From positions 62,001-126,000 of the forward strand of contig CAKSIJ010000003.1 of NCBI GenBank assembly GCA_934462715.1: a stretch of DNA of 64,000 nucleotides, read 5' to 3'. Below the pieces are notes generated by a model, which saw only the letters and a list, made by a program, of their open reading frames with translations, was not told the origin of the DNA and made no database searches. The stretch is from an uncultured Clostridia bacterium (GTDB lineage: Bacteria > Bacillota > Clostridia > UBA1381). The position numbers and the translations under genes were made by a program. Position 1 is the stretch's first letter. Each line of letters begins with the position of its first letter. This document shows, one piece after another, positions 8,422-17,557 of the stretch.

Positions 8422-10498
8422 TTTTCTCCTGTTTTCTCGAATATGTGCAGTTTTCTCCAACACAGACAACGGTTGGATTTTTGCCGCCTTTGTGCACAAG
8501 AATACCGCCGCAGACCGGGCATTTTTCCTTTATCGGCTTATACCATAAAACAAAATCGCATTTTGGAGCATTTTCGCAGCCGTAGTATGTCTTGCCCTTT
8601 CTTGATTTCCTTACAAGAATCTCTCCGCCGCATTTCGGGCAGAATACTCCCGTTCCCTCTCTTATTGTCATGGTATTTTTACATTCCGGATAACCCGGGC
8701 AGGCGAGAAATTTTCCGAATTTACTCAGCTTATATACCATTTTTCTTCCGCATTTGTCACAGACAATATCGGATTCCTCATCTTTTATCTTAATCTTTTC
8801 AATGTTCTTCATTGCGGTTTCAAGATTCTTTGCAAAACCGGGATAAAATTCTCTTAAAATTTCAACCCAATCCTGCTTTCCTTCCTCAACCTCGTCAAGC
8901 TCCTCCTCCATACCGGCGGTAAACTCAACGTCCACGATATCTTTGAAATTTTTCTTCATTATATCTGTAGTCACAAATCCAAGCTCTGTCGGAATAAGCT
9001 GTTTATTGTTTCTCACAACATAGCCCCTTGCAAGGATTGTTGATATTGTGGGAGCGTAGGTACTCGGTCTGCCGATTCCGTTTTCCTCCAGTTCGTGCAC
9101 CAGTGACGCTTCGGTAAATCTCGGCGGTGCTTGCGTAAAGTGCTGCTTTGCGGCAGCACCGTTACATTCGGGATATTGTCCCTCCTCAAGCTTCGGCAAA
9201 GCCTTATCCTTTACTTTTTGCTCGTCCGTTCCCTCGGTGTATACCGCCATAAAGCCTTTGAATTTCACGTTTGTGCCGGAGGCACGCAGCTTATGACCGT
9301 TTGAATCTATCGTAACATTCGTACCGTCATAAACAGCAGCAGCCATTTGTGAAGCAACAAATCTCTCCCATATCAGCTTATAAAGCTTATATTGCTCCCC
9401 GGTCAGCTTTGATTTAATGCTCTCAGGCGTGATGAACACGTTTGTGGGTCTGATTGCTTCGTGAGCGTCCTGTGCGCCTTTTTTTGTCTTATACTGTCTC
9501 GGCGACAGATATTCTTTTTCATAGTTTTCACCGATAAACGCAATCGCTTCGTCCTGAGCCTCTTTTGATATTCTCAGCGAGTCGGTTCTCATGTATGTGA
9601 TAAGACCGACCGTTCCGTATTTACCACCGATATTTACACCCTCGTAAAGCCCCTGTGCCGTCTGCATGGTTTTTGCCGGACGGAAGTTGATTTTCCTTGA
9701 CGCGTCCTGCTGCAGAGTACTTGTAGTAAAGGGAGGCGGCGGATTTTTCATGGTTTGGGATTTTTTTATCTTTTCTATAACAAACTTACCGTTTTTAATT
9801 TCCTCCGCTATTGCCTTTGCGGCTTCGCCGTCCTTTAATTCGGCTTCTTTTTTGTCATCTCTGCCGTAATATTTTGCCGTGAAGGTTTTTTTGCCGTCTG
9901 CGGTAAGCTCCGCTTCAACAGTCCAGTATTCTTTGGGGACAAAATCGGTTATTTCGTCCTCTCTGTCACAGATAAGTCTTGTCGCAACCGATTGCACTCT
10001 GCCTGCGCTCAGACCTTTTTTTACCTTATCCCAGAGAATCGGACTGATTTTATATCCCACTATTCTGTCAAGAATTCTTCTCGCCTGCTGTGCGTCAACC
10101 AGATCCATGTCTATTGCTCTCGGCTCCTTGATTGCCGCCTTTACGGCGCTTTTTGTTATTTCGTTAAAGGTTACTCTGCACTTTGAATTAACATCTATCT
10201 TCAGTGCGTTGGCAAGATGCCAGCTGATTGCTTCTCCCTCGCGGTCAGGGTCGGTTGCAAGATAAACCTCGGATGCAGATTTTGCTTCCTTTTTCAGCTG
10301 AGTAAGTAAATCGCCCTTTCCCCGTATCGTTATATATTTCGGTTGAAAATCATGATCTATATCCACGCCCAGCTGACTTTTCGGCAAATCGATAATGTGA
10401 CCGACAGACGCCATAACGCTGTAGTCCTTGCCAACGTATTTTTTTATTGTTTCAGCCTTTGACGGTGATTCCACTATAAGCAGTTTTTTCTTACCCAT
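8402..10498 (-). CDS. topA: DNA topoisomerase I (698 aa)
   Basis: This type IA topoisomerase relaxes negative supercoils. The TOPRIM domain has KLLIVESPSKAETIKKYVG and the metal-binding YLATDPDREGEA. The active-site tyrosine sits in GLITYMRTDS (about residue 300). Three C-terminal zinc-finger modules (CDKCGRK..CPGYPEC, CPKCGGE..CENAPKC, CPVCGG..CVGENC) start near residue 575. The length is ordinary. AAGGAG lies 8 nt before the ATG. It follows dprA at a 226-nt gap and overlaps trmFO. Confidence 0.97.
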   Translation of the reverse strand: MGKKKLLIVESPSKAETIKKYVGKDYSVMASVGHIIDLPKSQLGVDIDHDFQPKYITIRGKGDLLTQLKKEAKSASEVYLATDPDREGEAISWHLANALKIDVNSKCRVTFNEITKSAVKAAIKEPRAIDMDLVDAQQARRILDRIVGYKISPILWDKVKKGLSAGRVQSVATRLICDREDEITDFVPKEYWTVEAELTADGKKTFTAKYYGRDDKKEAELKDGEAAKAIAEEIKNGKFVIEKIKKSQTMKNPPPPFTTSTLQQDASRKINFRPAKTMQTAQGLYEGVNIGGKYGTVGLITYMRTDSLRISKEAQDEAIAFIGENYEKEYLSPRQYKTKKGAQDAHEAIRPTNVFITPESIKSKLTGEQYKLYKLIWERFVASQMAAAVYDGTNVTIDSNGHKLRASGTNVKFKGFMAVYTEGTDEQKVKDKALPKLEEGQYPECNGAAAKQHFTQAPPRFTEASLVHELEENGIGRPSTYAPTISTILARGYVVRNNKQLIPTELGFVTTDIMKKNFKDIVDVEFTAGMEEELDEVEEGKQDWVEILREFYPGFAKNLETAMKNIEKIKIKDEESDIVCDKCGRKMVYKLSKFGKFLACPGYPECKNTMTIREGTGVFCPKCGGEILVRKSRKGKTYYGCENAPKCDFVLWYKPIKEKCPVCGGILVHKGGKNPTVVCVGENCTYSRKQEKNEGNED

Positions 10499-10667
10499 TT
10501 ATTTGCTCCTTGTAATTTTTTTCGGCAATATTTTTAAACCGCTATACCGATGCAGCGAATCCATGTATTTAATTATGCTCATTTTTTATGATGATATAAT
10601 GAGAATTGACTCTTTTTGCTATAATTGTTGTATTGATATTATCCGTATTATTTTTTGCTTTAAATAA

Positions 10668-10691
10668 CGGAACAACAAAAATGCCGTTCCG
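10668..10691 (-). terminator. Weak hairpin after dprA
   Basis: A 6-bp stem CGGAAC / GTTCCG with a 12-nt loop lies past the dprA stop, followed on the minus strand by TTATTT. It may be a partial terminator between dprA and topA. Confidence 0.4.
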
Positions 10692-10724
10692 CATTAGGAT
10701 TTAATAATTATATGCTGCGCAAAT

Positions 10725-11966
10725 TTACGATTCCGCCGCCGTGTAGAAGTTGCCTGCTTGCTTTTTTATGTGTCCTTCAATTTCAAGCAAAGGAAGCATT
10801 GAATTAACCTTGACGGCATTAAAGCCGCTTTTTCTTATAATTTCATCAACGCTGATTTTTTCGGCGGAGATGATTATTTCCATTATCTTTTTTTCATCTT
10901 CGGGCAAGCCGAAATAACGCTCGTCATCTACAGACAGCGGCTTAACCTCTTTGATTTCTCCGGGTGATATTTCTTTTTCGTTTTCCTGTTGTTTTTTCTG
11001 CGGCTTTTGATCCGGAGATTTCTTCTTTATCAAGCCGCCGTGAAGTCCGTTGCCGATAAAGTTTACGCCCGGCTCGGGTTTTTCAACATCAGAAAGATAG
11101 GCGGAATACTCTTCCGTTATATCTTCGGTATTAAGAACGGGAATTGCGCCTGCCTTGATAAGCTTGTTTGTACCGACGCAGTTGGGATCAAATATATTTC
11201 CGGGAACGCTGAACACGGTAATTCCCATTTCGTGGGCGCAGCGTGCAGTTATGAGCGAGCCGCTCTTTCTCGGCGCTTCGGTTACGAGCAGACCGTCTGA
11301 AAGGGCTGCAATAATTCTGTTTCTTTCCGGGAAATTTGAAGGGTACGGTTCGGTGAGAAGAGGATACTCGGATATAATTGCGCCGTGCTCGACTATATGA
11401 TTGCGCAGATCCTCATTTTCCGGCGGATATACAATGTCTATTCCACAGCCGAGAACGGCTATGGTTTCCGCACCGCTTCTCAATGCGGCAATTGCCGACA
11501 GGCTGTCGATACCTCTTGCCATTCCGCTTATAAGAGTAAAGCCGTTTCTTGCCAGTTCTCCGCACAGCTTTGAGGTCACAACCATACCGTATTCGCTGTA
11601 GTGCCTTGTCCCCACAACGCCCATATTTACGCTTGTTTTGTTAAAATCGTAATTTCCTTTAACATAAAGTACATAAGGCGGATTTACCAGTCTGCACAGC
11701 CTTTTTGGATAATTTTCGCTGGCATAGGTTAAAATATATCCTCCGGCACTTTTGGTTCTGTCTATTATTTTTTCGGCAGTTTGGGTGTTTTTGTTGCAAA
11801 GCTCATTGATTTCCGCACGGTTCAGAAAGGATAATTCTTCAAAATCCTCACGATTCGCCGCATATATCTCATCTATATTATCAAAACGGTCAAGCAGACA
11901 CGTTATTTTTGTGGAATGTATTCTGCGCATGGTTGTCAGCCATACCCATTTCAATAAGCTTTCCAT
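10725..11966 (-). CDS. dprA: DprA/Smf, DNA-processing protein (413 aa)
   Basis: DprA binds incoming single-stranded DNA and loads RecA during natural transformation; in non-competent bacteria its role is unclear. The Rossmann-like core shows GVVGTRHYSEYG, LISGMARGIDSLSAIAAL, LGCGIDIVYPPEN, FPERNRIIAALSDGLLVTEA, SGSLITARCA and GNIFDPNCVGTNKLIKAGA. The N-terminal part (1-90) is a helical SAM-like region. After a lysine/glutamate-rich linker (about 310-345) there is a winged-helix DML1-like end (about 350-410). It is the first gene of dprA-topA-trmFO. No com genes are in the window. Confidence 0.95.
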   Translation of the reverse strand: MESLLKWVWLTTMRRIHSTKITCLLDRFDNIDEIYAANREDFEELSFLNRAEINELCNKNTQTAEKIIDRTKSAGGYILTYASENYPKRLCRLVNPPYVLYVKGNYDFNKTSVNMGVVGTRHYSEYGMVVTSKLCGELARNGFTLISGMARGIDSLSAIAALRSGAETIAVLGCGIDIVYPPENEDLRNHIVEHGAIISEYPLLTEPYPSNFPERNRIIAALSDGLLVTEAPRKSGSLITARCAHEMGITVFSVPGNIFDPNCVGTNKLIKAGAIPVLNTEDITEEYSAYLSDVEKPEPGVNFIGNGLHGGLIKKKSPDQKPQKKQQENEKEISPGEIKEVKPLSVDDERYFGLPEDEKKIMEIIISAEKISVDEIIRKSGFNAVKVNSMLPLLEIEGHIKKQAGNFYTAAES

Positions 11967-12036
11967 TGTTCAACCCTTCTCTTCCGATAATTTCAGCCGG
12001 TTGATTTTTCTCGCCGGCACAAAATGACTATTTTAT

Positions 12037-12065
12037 ACATTACTATAAAAAAAGCAAATTGTCAA
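12037..12065 (-). promoter_or_regulatory. Putative promoter of dprA-topA-trmFO
   Basis: On the minus strand a perfect TTGACA (12065-12060) is followed after 17 nt by TAATGT. A small GCCGG/CCGGC hairpin lies in the leader near 12000-12018. Confidence 0.55.
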
Positions 12066-12120
12066 AGATTTTTTTTACTGTTCACAAAAAATTAACAATT
12101 ATCTTCTTGTGTTTCAATAC

Positions 12121-12155
12121 AAAAAATGCAGCCCGTTCGGTCAACGGACTGCATT
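12121..12155 (-). terminator. Terminator after the small membrane protein gene
   Basis: The stem AATGCAG..CCGTT / AACGG..CTGCATT has one mismatch and is followed on the minus strand by six Ts. It is a classical intrinsic terminator. Confidence 0.85.
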
Positions 12156-12171
12156 AACAATACAAAATAAT

Positions 12172-12597
12172 CTATCTTCCTTTGAGCGCACGGCGCATAA
12201 AAGGATATATAAATACAAGAACATACATAACAAGATTGACAATCAGAATCGAAGCAATGCCTGCCGATCCGGTTACCTGCAAAAACAGCGTTGGCAGAAA
12301 AACAAGCGAATAAATCTTCACAGGCACCGCAAAATAACAAACCAGGCTCAAAACCGTATAGGGAATCATGCCAACAAGAGAAACGGTTCGATAATACAAC
12401 TTTCGTTTGTCAAAAAAATATACTTTCTTTTGCAGCAAAATAAAGCGAAAAATAAAAAAGCAAAAAAATATAAGCTGCAGCTTTATGTATGCGTCCGACT
12501 GCCATGAAATCATTCCGAAAGCCGCCGCAAACGCCGGGAGCGAGCAAATAATACTCGCAATAAAAATATCGGCACATCGCCTTAAGTATAGCAACAC
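12172..12597 (-). CDS. Small integral membrane protein of unknown function (about 141 aa)
   Basis: I do not recognise a family. The protein is very hydrophobic with four to five predicted membrane segments (about residues 10-30, 40-57, 72-92, 95-110, 113-133) and a basic C-terminus RRALKGR. The GTG at 12597 is chosen because AAGG lies 7 nt upstream; a GTG at 12603 is too close to that site. It has its own strong terminator and is divergent from trmB, so it is probably a real single-gene unit. Confidence 0.6.
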   Translation of the reverse strand: MLLYLRRCADIFIASIICSLPAFAAAFGMISWQSDAYIKLQLIFFCFFIFRFILLQKKVYFFDKRKLYYRTVSLVGMIPYTVLSLVCYFAVPVKIYSLVFLPTLFLQVTGSAGIASILIVNLVMYVLVFIYPFMRRALKGR

Positions 12598-12935
12598 AAT
12601 CACACCTTATTACTGATTTTTCCAAGACGGGTCAAACCCACAGATGCCGTATATTTTGTATAAATATATAGGTAAATTATAGCATATTGTATATGCTTTT
12701 GCAAGTAAATGACCTTTTTTTCGGAATTTTTGTGAAAACCCAACAATTTGCTTCGGGTCGAATCATGCAAGATTCCGATAATAGTAAATATTAATAATAT
12801 CTTTTATGTTCAAAGCCTTAAAATTCATAAGTTCCATAAAATTTTTTAAACCGCTTGTCTTTTATCGGAAAGTATTATATAATAAATATATGTTTGACTG
12901 TTGAAAAAAATAACCTCCGAGGAGAGATATATCAA
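12598..12935. other. Divergent intergenic region between the membrane protein gene and trmB
   Basis: This 338-bp AT-rich gap holds the trmB promoter (12855-12883). Toward the minus-strand gene (12622-12652) there is a possible small leader fold: GGGT-TTG-ACCC nested inside ACGG/CCGT. I could not match it to a known riboswitch. No open frame of note was seen. Confidence 0.4.
12855..12883 (+). promoter_or_regulatory. Sigma-A promoter of trmB
   Basis: TTGTCT, a 17-nt spacer and a perfect TATAAT. Its predicted start point near 12890 supports the trmB ATG at 12936 rather than any earlier codon. Confidence 0.75.
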
Positions 12936-13595
12936 ATGAGAATGAGAAAAAAGAAGCATTGTGCGGACAGGCTTGAAAGCTGCGCTTCGCTGTGGATAAA
13001 GGAGCCGGAAAAGCTGAAAGGAAAATGGAATGAAGAAATTTTCGGTAACGATAACCCGATACATATCGAAATAGGCTGCGGAAAGGGTCAGTTTATATGC
13101 GGCATGGCGCAGGTGCACCCCGACATAAACTATATAGCAATAGACGTTGTTCCCGACGTTCTTGTTCTTGCGCTTGAAAAGGCAGTTTCGGCGGAGCTTC
13201 CGAACGTAAGGCTCATAATTGCGGACGCAGCAAAGCTTTGCGATTATTTTGAATATGACGAGGTAAAGCGGATATATCTGAACTTTTCCGACCCGTGGAA
13301 GAAAAGCCGCCAGGCAAAAAGACGCTTAACACACAAAAACTTTTTGAATATCTATAAAAATCTGTTAAAAAACGGCAATTTGATATGCTTCAAAACCGAC
13401 AACAAAGCGTTGTTTGAATTTTCCCTCAATTCATTTGCGGAGGAAAATTTCAAGCTCGGAAACATAACCCTTGATTTGCATAATTCAAAATTTGAGGGGA
13501 ATATCATGACGGAATACGAAACGAAATTTGCCGAAGCCGGTATGCCGATATACCGCCTTGAGGCACGTTACATAGGCTGGTCCGATTCCAAATAG
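12936..13595 (+). CDS. trmB: tRNA (guanine-46-N7)-methyltransferase (219 aa)
   Basis: TrmB forms m7G46 in tRNA from SAM. The protein begins MRMRKKK as in other Firmicute TrmB. It shows HIEIGCGKGQF (SAM site), YIAIDVVPDVL, YLNFSDPWKKSRQAKRRLT and the C-terminal NIMTEYETKF and PIYRLEA motifs. Length is normal. AGGAG lies about 11 nt before the ATG. It is a single-gene unit with its own promoter and a shared terminator. Confidence 0.96.
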   Translation: MRMRKKKHCADRLESCASLWIKEPEKLKGKWNEEIFGNDNPIHIEIGCGKGQFICGMAQVHPDINYIAIDVVPDVLVLALEKAVSAELPNVRLIIADAAKLCDYFEYDEVKRIYLNFSDPWKKSRQAKRRLTHKNFLNIYKNLLKNGNLICFKTDNKALFEFSLNSFAEENFKLGNITLDLHNSKFEGNIMTEYETKFAEAGMPIYRLEARYIGWSDSK

Positions 13596-13601
13596 CAAAA
13601 G

Positions 13602-13627
13602 AGCCGTTTCCGATTGCGGAAACGGCT
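13602..13627. terminator. Bidirectional terminator between trmB and the radical SAM gene
   Basis: A perfect 11-bp stem AGCCGTTTCCG / CGGAAACGGCT with a 4-nt loop lies between two convergent genes. A-rich and T-rich flanks make it usable in both directions. It touches the stop codon of the minus-strand gene. Confidence 0.85.
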
Positions 13628-14512
13628 TTATTCGTCCCAAAACTCCGGTATAAAGCTTTCGCCGATCGCCTCGCCCGATTGGACGAACGCATTTGTTATT
13701 CCGATTTTTTCTGCATAATCCACAAGCGTTTCATAATATTTTTTATCCACCCTGCGGTTGATTTCGGGGAAATTTTTTGCGTTCGGCATGGGCGTATACT
13801 GATTCATTATACTGATGTATATATTGTCGCCATAGCTTTCATAAAGATAATCGAGTATTTTCTTTGAATCGAACAACATTCCCGGCATAAGCATATGCCG
13901 CACCAATACTCCGCTTTTCATCAGGCCGTTTTCGTCAAAAGCATTTTTGCCCGTCTGACGGTACATTTCTTCTATTGCTTCACAGGCATACACGAAATAC
14001 CCCGGGGCATTTGAATATTTTATTGCATACTTATCGCTGCAGTATTTCATATCGGGCATATAAATATCCACAAGACCGTCAAGTATTTTCAGCGCTTCGA
14101 CAGACTCATATCCTCCGCAGTTATATACAACCGGCACGGCAAGTCCGTTTTTTTTGGCGGTAATCAACGCACTTTTTATCTGCGGCACATAGTGAGTCGG
14201 CGTAACGAGATTTATATTGTTTGCGCCGTTTTTTTGTAAATCTATGAATATTTCCGCAAGCTCACCCTCCGTGACAGTTCTGCCGTGATGCTCGTGGCTT
14301 ATACCGTAATTCTGACAGAAAACGCAGCCCATATTGCAGTACGAAAAAAATACCGTTCCCGATCCGTTTTCGCCCGAAATGGGCGGTTCCTCCCAGAAAT
14401 GGAGCGCCGCTCTCGCTATTTTGATTTCTTTTCCTGCCTTGCAGTAACCGACATTTCCCGCAGTTCTGTTTACTCCGCAGGCTCTCGGGCAAAGACGGCA
14501 GCTTTTAAGCAT
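13628..14512 (-). CDS. Radical SAM protein of the PflA/PflX-like COG1313 group (294 aa)
   Basis: The radical SAM cluster motif CX3CX2C is seen in SYCNMGCVFCQNY (about residues 58-70). An additional N-terminal cysteine set, CRLCPRACGVNR..GYCKAG, is typical of COG1313 proteins. The family resembles pyruvate-formate-lyase activases, but its substrate is not established. Two starts are possible: ATG at 14512 with GGAG 6 nt upstream, or TTG at 14524 with GGAG 8 nt upstream. I chose the ATG. It is divergent from dxr, with the two promoters back to back. Confidence 0.85.
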   Translation of the reverse strand: MLKSCRLCPRACGVNRTAGNVGYCKAGKEIKIARAALHFWEEPPISGENGSGTVFFSYCNMGCVFCQNYGISHEHHGRTVTEGELAEIFIDLQKNGANNINLVTPTHYVPQIKSALITAKKNGLAVPVVYNCGGYESVEALKILDGLVDIYMPDMKYCSDKYAIKYSNAPGYFVYACEAIEEMYRQTGKNAFDENGLMKSGVLVRHMLMPGMLFDSKKILDYLYESYGDNIYISIMNQYTPMPNAKNFPEINRRVDKKYYETLVDYAEKIGITNAFVQSGEAIGESFIPEFWDE

Positions 14513-14558
14513 ATTATTCTCCAATGTATCATCTCCGTAGTGACTGAACTTTTAAGTA

Positions 14559-14587
14559 ATTCTAACATTAATTTGTTTTTTTGTCAA
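14559..14587 (-). promoter_or_regulatory. Sigma-A promoter of the radical SAM gene
   Basis: The minus strand has TTGACA (14587-14582), a 17-nt spacer and TAGAAT (14564-14559). Confidence 0.75.
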
Positions 14588-14610
14588 TACGGCACTGTCA
14601 ATTTTGCGAT

Positions 14611-14639
14611 TTGACAATCATCAATTAATATGGTAAAAT
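14611..14639 (+). promoter_or_regulatory. Sigma-A promoter of dxr-rseP
   Basis: TTGACA, a 17-nt spacer and TAAAAT, about 44 nt upstream of the dxr start. Confidence 0.8.
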
Positions 14640-14682
14640 ATAGACACGCAGTGATTTCACTTAAAAAGGAATGGTTATAATT

Positions 14683-15837
14683 ATGGAAAATACACATAAT
14701 ATAGCAATAATAGGCTCAACAGGCTCTATCGGCACTCAGACTCTTGAGGTTGCGGATTCCAATCCGGGCATAAAGGTGCTTAGTCTGTCGGCATATTCAA
14801 ATATTGATTTGCTTGAAAAACAGATAAGAAAATATAAGCCTGTTATTGCCGCCGTAATCCGGGAGGACAAGGCGAAAGAGTTAAAACTAAGAGTTTCCGA
14901 TCTCAACGTTAAAATTGTTTCGGGAGAAAGCGGACTCAGCGAAGCCGCAACGGTGAACACCGCCGATACCGTCGTAACAGCGGTGGTAGGTATATCCGGA
15001 CTGCTTCCGACAATAAACGCAATCAAGTGCAAAAAAAATATCGCACTTGCAAACAAGGAAACGCTTGTGACGGGCGGACATATCGTTACCGCACTCGCAA
15101 AGGAATACGGTGTTAGGCTTCTGCCGGTTGACAGCGAACATTCGGCAATATTTCAGTCGCTTCAGGGCTTTTCTCATGACGATGTAAAAAGAATAATTCT
15201 TACCGCTTCGGGAGGCCCTTTTTTCGGCAAGACGAAAAAGGAGCTTGAAAACGTCACTCTGCAGGACGCATTAAAGCACCCCAATTGGGATATGGGCGCA
15301 AAGGTTACGATAGATTCATCAACGCTTGTAAACAAGGGACTTGAAGTAATAGAAGCAAAATGGCTGTTCGGAGTTGACGCGTCAAAAATAAAAGTGCTTG
15401 TTCACCGTCAGAGCGTTATTCATTCAATGGTCGAATACCGTGACAACGGAATAATCGCCCAGCTCGGAGCACCCGATATGAAGCTTCCGATTCAATATGC
15501 GCTGACATACCCCGAAAGACTCAAAATGACCGGCAACGAGCTTGATTTTGCAAAATACACAAGCCTAACCTTTGACGAGCCGGACACCGATACCTTTTAC
15601 GCTCTGCCCCTTGCATATAAAGCGGCGGAACAGGGAGGTACGCTGCCGACTGTATTTAACAGTGCGGACGAAGCGGCTGTCGATTTATTTATAAAAGGGA
15701 AAATCGGATATACAGATATAACAAGGCTTATTGCCGAAGCAATGGAGGAAATCAAAAACACTCCGAATCCGACCGTTGAGCAAATATTGGAAACGGATAA
15801 AGCGGCAAGGGAAAATGTATACGGCAAAATTTTATAA
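14683..15837 (+). CDS. dxr: 1-deoxy-D-xylulose-5-phosphate reductoisomerase (384 aa)
   Basis: Dxr makes 2-C-methyl-D-erythritol 4-phosphate from DXP using NADPH, the committed step of the MEP isoprenoid pathway. Motifs are the NADPH site IAIIGSTGSIGTQTLEV, ALANKETLVTGG, the metal/substrate site LLPVDSEHSAIFQ, LTASGGPF and NKGLEVIEAKWLF. AAGGA precedes it; the ATG four codons earlier (14671) overlaps that site and is rejected. It is followed by rseP at a 33-nt gap, the common dxr-rseP pairing in Firmicutes. Confidence 0.97.
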   Translation: MENTHNIAIIGSTGSIGTQTLEVADSNPGIKVLSLSAYSNIDLLEKQIRKYKPVIAAVIREDKAKELKLRVSDLNVKIVSGESGLSEAATVNTADTVVTAVVGISGLLPTINAIKCKKNIALANKETLVTGGHIVTALAKEYGVRLLPVDSEHSAIFQSLQGFSHDDVKRIILTASGGPFFGKTKKELENVTLQDALKHPNWDMGAKVTIDSSTLVNKGLEVIEAKWLFGVDASKIKVLVHRQSVIHSMVEYRDNGIIAQLGAPDMKLPIQYALTYPERLKMTGNELDFAKYTSLTFDEPDTDTFYALPLAYKAAEQGGTLPTVFNSADEAAVDLFIKGKIGYTDITRLIAEAMEEIKNTPNPTVEQILETDKAARENVYGKIL

Positions 15838-15870
15838 AACTACCATTAATAATCAGACGGAGATGAATTT

Positions 15871-17043
15871 ATGTTAACAGCAATCGCAACAATAATTATT
15901 TTTCTTGTGCTTATTTCGCTTCACGAATTCGGGCATTTTATCATGTCTAAGCTGTCGGGGGTTCGGGTTTTGGAATTTTCGATCGGAATGGGGCCTGCGG
16001 TATTCAAAAAGCAGGGCAAGGAAACGCTTTATTCTGTAAGAATCTTTCCTGTCGGCGGCTACTGCAAGCTTGACGGCGAGGATGAAAAAAACGATGACCC
16101 GAGATCCTTCTGCAATCAAAAGCTGTATAAACGCGTTCTTGTTATTTCGGCGGGAGCAATTTTGAATATAATTCTCGGCTTTGTGCTTTTCGTTGTAATA
16201 ACAGCAATACAGCCGCATGCAGAGGGAACTCCGAACACAATAAAAACCACGGTTATCGACACAATAGTCGAAAACTCCAATCTTGCGGATTCCGGCATAC
16301 AGCCCGGCGATAAAATCGTAAAAATTGACGGTCACAAAATACATTTTTATGAGGATATTACTCTCTACACAAACAAATTCGATGAAAACACCCAAGCCGA
16401 TATTACCGTAAAAAGAAACGGCGAAACGCTTACCTTTGCGGTAATGCCGACTGTCAGCGAAACGGAATACAAATACAACGAAAGCTCCGTTGAGGTGACA
16501 AGTACGGTAAACGGAGAATCAACGGTTGAGGAATACCCTTACAGCAATATCAGCAAAGAGGAAATCGACAAGCTTGTCGGTCAGACTGCGTCCGAAAGAC
16601 GGCTTATTATCGGATTTACCCCCAAAACAGAAATTGTCGGAATAGGGAACATCTTCCCCTACGCTTACCATTACACCGGATATGTCGTAAGAATGGTTTA
16701 CAAGGCATTCTGGGATATGATAACCGGGGCTACCGGCTTTGATCAGGTATCGGGACCTGTGGGAATCGTGTCGGCGGTGAACACGGCGGTAAATACCGGA
16801 GCCTACAGCATGGTTAATCTTCTGTTCCTTGCGGCTCTGCTCACCATTAACCTTGGTGTGTTTAACCTTTTGCCACTGCCTGCGCTTGACGGCGGCAGAC
16901 TGTTTTTCATGCTGATAGAGCTTGTAAGAGGAAAACCCATTCCGCCCGAAAAAGAGGGAATGGTTCACGCTATCGGTCTTATACTTCTTCTGGGACTTAC
17001 CGTTGTTATTTCATTCAACGATATAATGCGGCTTATAAAATAA
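15871..17043 (+). CDS. rseP: RseP-type M50 site-2 protease (390 aa)
   Basis: This is an integral-membrane zinc metalloprotease that cleaves anti-sigma factors or signal peptides within the membrane. The zinc motif HEFGH lies in the first membrane segment (about residues 14-24). A PDZ domain follows at about 120-200 (DSGIQPGDKIVKIDG). A membrane segment near the C-terminus carries the LPALDGGR zinc ligand motif. The segment between PDZ and the later helices (residues about 190-240) looks like a second extracytoplasmic stretch. It is in one operon with dxr. Confidence 0.94.
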   Translation: MLTAIATIIIFLVLISLHEFGHFIMSKLSGVRVLEFSIGMGPAVFKKQGKETLYSVRIFPVGGYCKLDGEDEKNDDPRSFCNQKLYKRVLVISAGAILNIILGFVLFVVITAIQPHAEGTPNTIKTTVIDTIVENSNLADSGIQPGDKIVKIDGHKIHFYEDITLYTNKFDENTQADITVKRNGETLTFAVMPTVSETEYKYNESSVEVTSTVNGESTVEEYPYSNISKEEIDKLVGQTASERRLIIGFTPKTEIVGIGNIFPYAYHYTGYVVRMVYKAFWDMITGATGFDQVSGPVGIVSAVNTAVNTGAYSMVNLLFLAALLTINLGVFNLLPLPALDGGRLFFMLIELVRGKPIPPEKEGMVHAIGLILLLGLTVVISFNDIMRLIK

Positions 17044-17074
17044 AAAACAAACAAAAGAAAGGGGGTAATGGGTC

Positions 17075-17404
17075 GTGGCAAAGCTTGAAACATCTTTAAC
17101 GGGGAATTTTGACCAAATACTTGACAGAATAGAAAACGGAATTTTATACGGGAGCGTTTCCGCAACACTTGAGGACGCAAGCGATTTCCGATGCAGTTCA
17201 TCACGCTGCAGCGTACGCGTTTTTGAACGCTACAGCTACATAGGCGGAAACCGCGTCAGCCTTAACGTCGTGCTGTTTCAGGGCGAGGACGGCAAAATAG
17301 ATTTGTCCGCAATTTCCTCGGGCGGAAGTCAGGCGATGTTCTTTAAATTCAACACCTTTGGGGAAGAAGCATTTTTGGATAAATTGAGAGAGCTGCTTGA
17401 TTAA
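17075..17404 (+). CDS. DUF6054-like small protein (109 aa)
   Basis: A small soluble protein with the pattern DASDFRCSSSRCSVRVFERYS, GGNRVSLNV and SGGSQAMFFKFNTFGEEAF. I associate this with the DUF6054 family from memory; the function is unknown. A GTG start follows AAAGGGGG by 10 nt. It lies 31 nt after rseP and is probably the last gene of dxr-rseP-DUF6054. No signal peptide or membrane segment was seen. Confidence 0.72.
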   Translation: MAKLETSLTGNFDQILDRIENGILYGSVSATLEDASDFRCSSSRCSVRVFERYSYIGGNRVSLNVVLFQGEDGKIDLSAISSGGSQAMFFKFNTFGEEAFLDKLRELLD

Positions 17405-17415
17405 AAATGCTTTTG

Positions 17416-17468
17416 GGCGGTATTTCGGAAAGCTTATTTCACAATGAAGCCGTAAGCTTTATACCGCC
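17416..17468 (+). repeat. Large inverted repeat at the end of the dxr operon
   Basis: The arms GGCGGTAT (17416-17423) and ATACCGCC (17461-17468) enclose a second pair, AAAGCTT / AAGCTTT. No T-run follows, so it is not a standard terminator; it may stabilise the 3' end. The rest of 17405-17557 holds only the next terminator. Confidence 0.5.
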
Positions 17469-17511
17469 GGCGGGTAAGGCTTCGCATATTTTCAAGGTTT
17501 ATGAAAAACAA

Positions 17512-17542
17512 AAAACGCAGTGCCGTCAAAGCGCTGCGTTTT
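17512..17542. terminator. Bidirectional terminator between DUF6054 and the AEC transporter
   Basis: AAAACGCAG / CTGCGTTTT (9 bp) with an inner GC/GC pair, lying between convergent genes and flanked by A and T runs. Confidence 0.8.
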
Positions 17543-17557
17543 CTTTATGTCTGAAAT

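Noticed and set aside
15874..16395. 173-codon open frame antisense to rseP
   Set aside because: A shadow of the M50 protease gene; no start signal and no recognisable domain.
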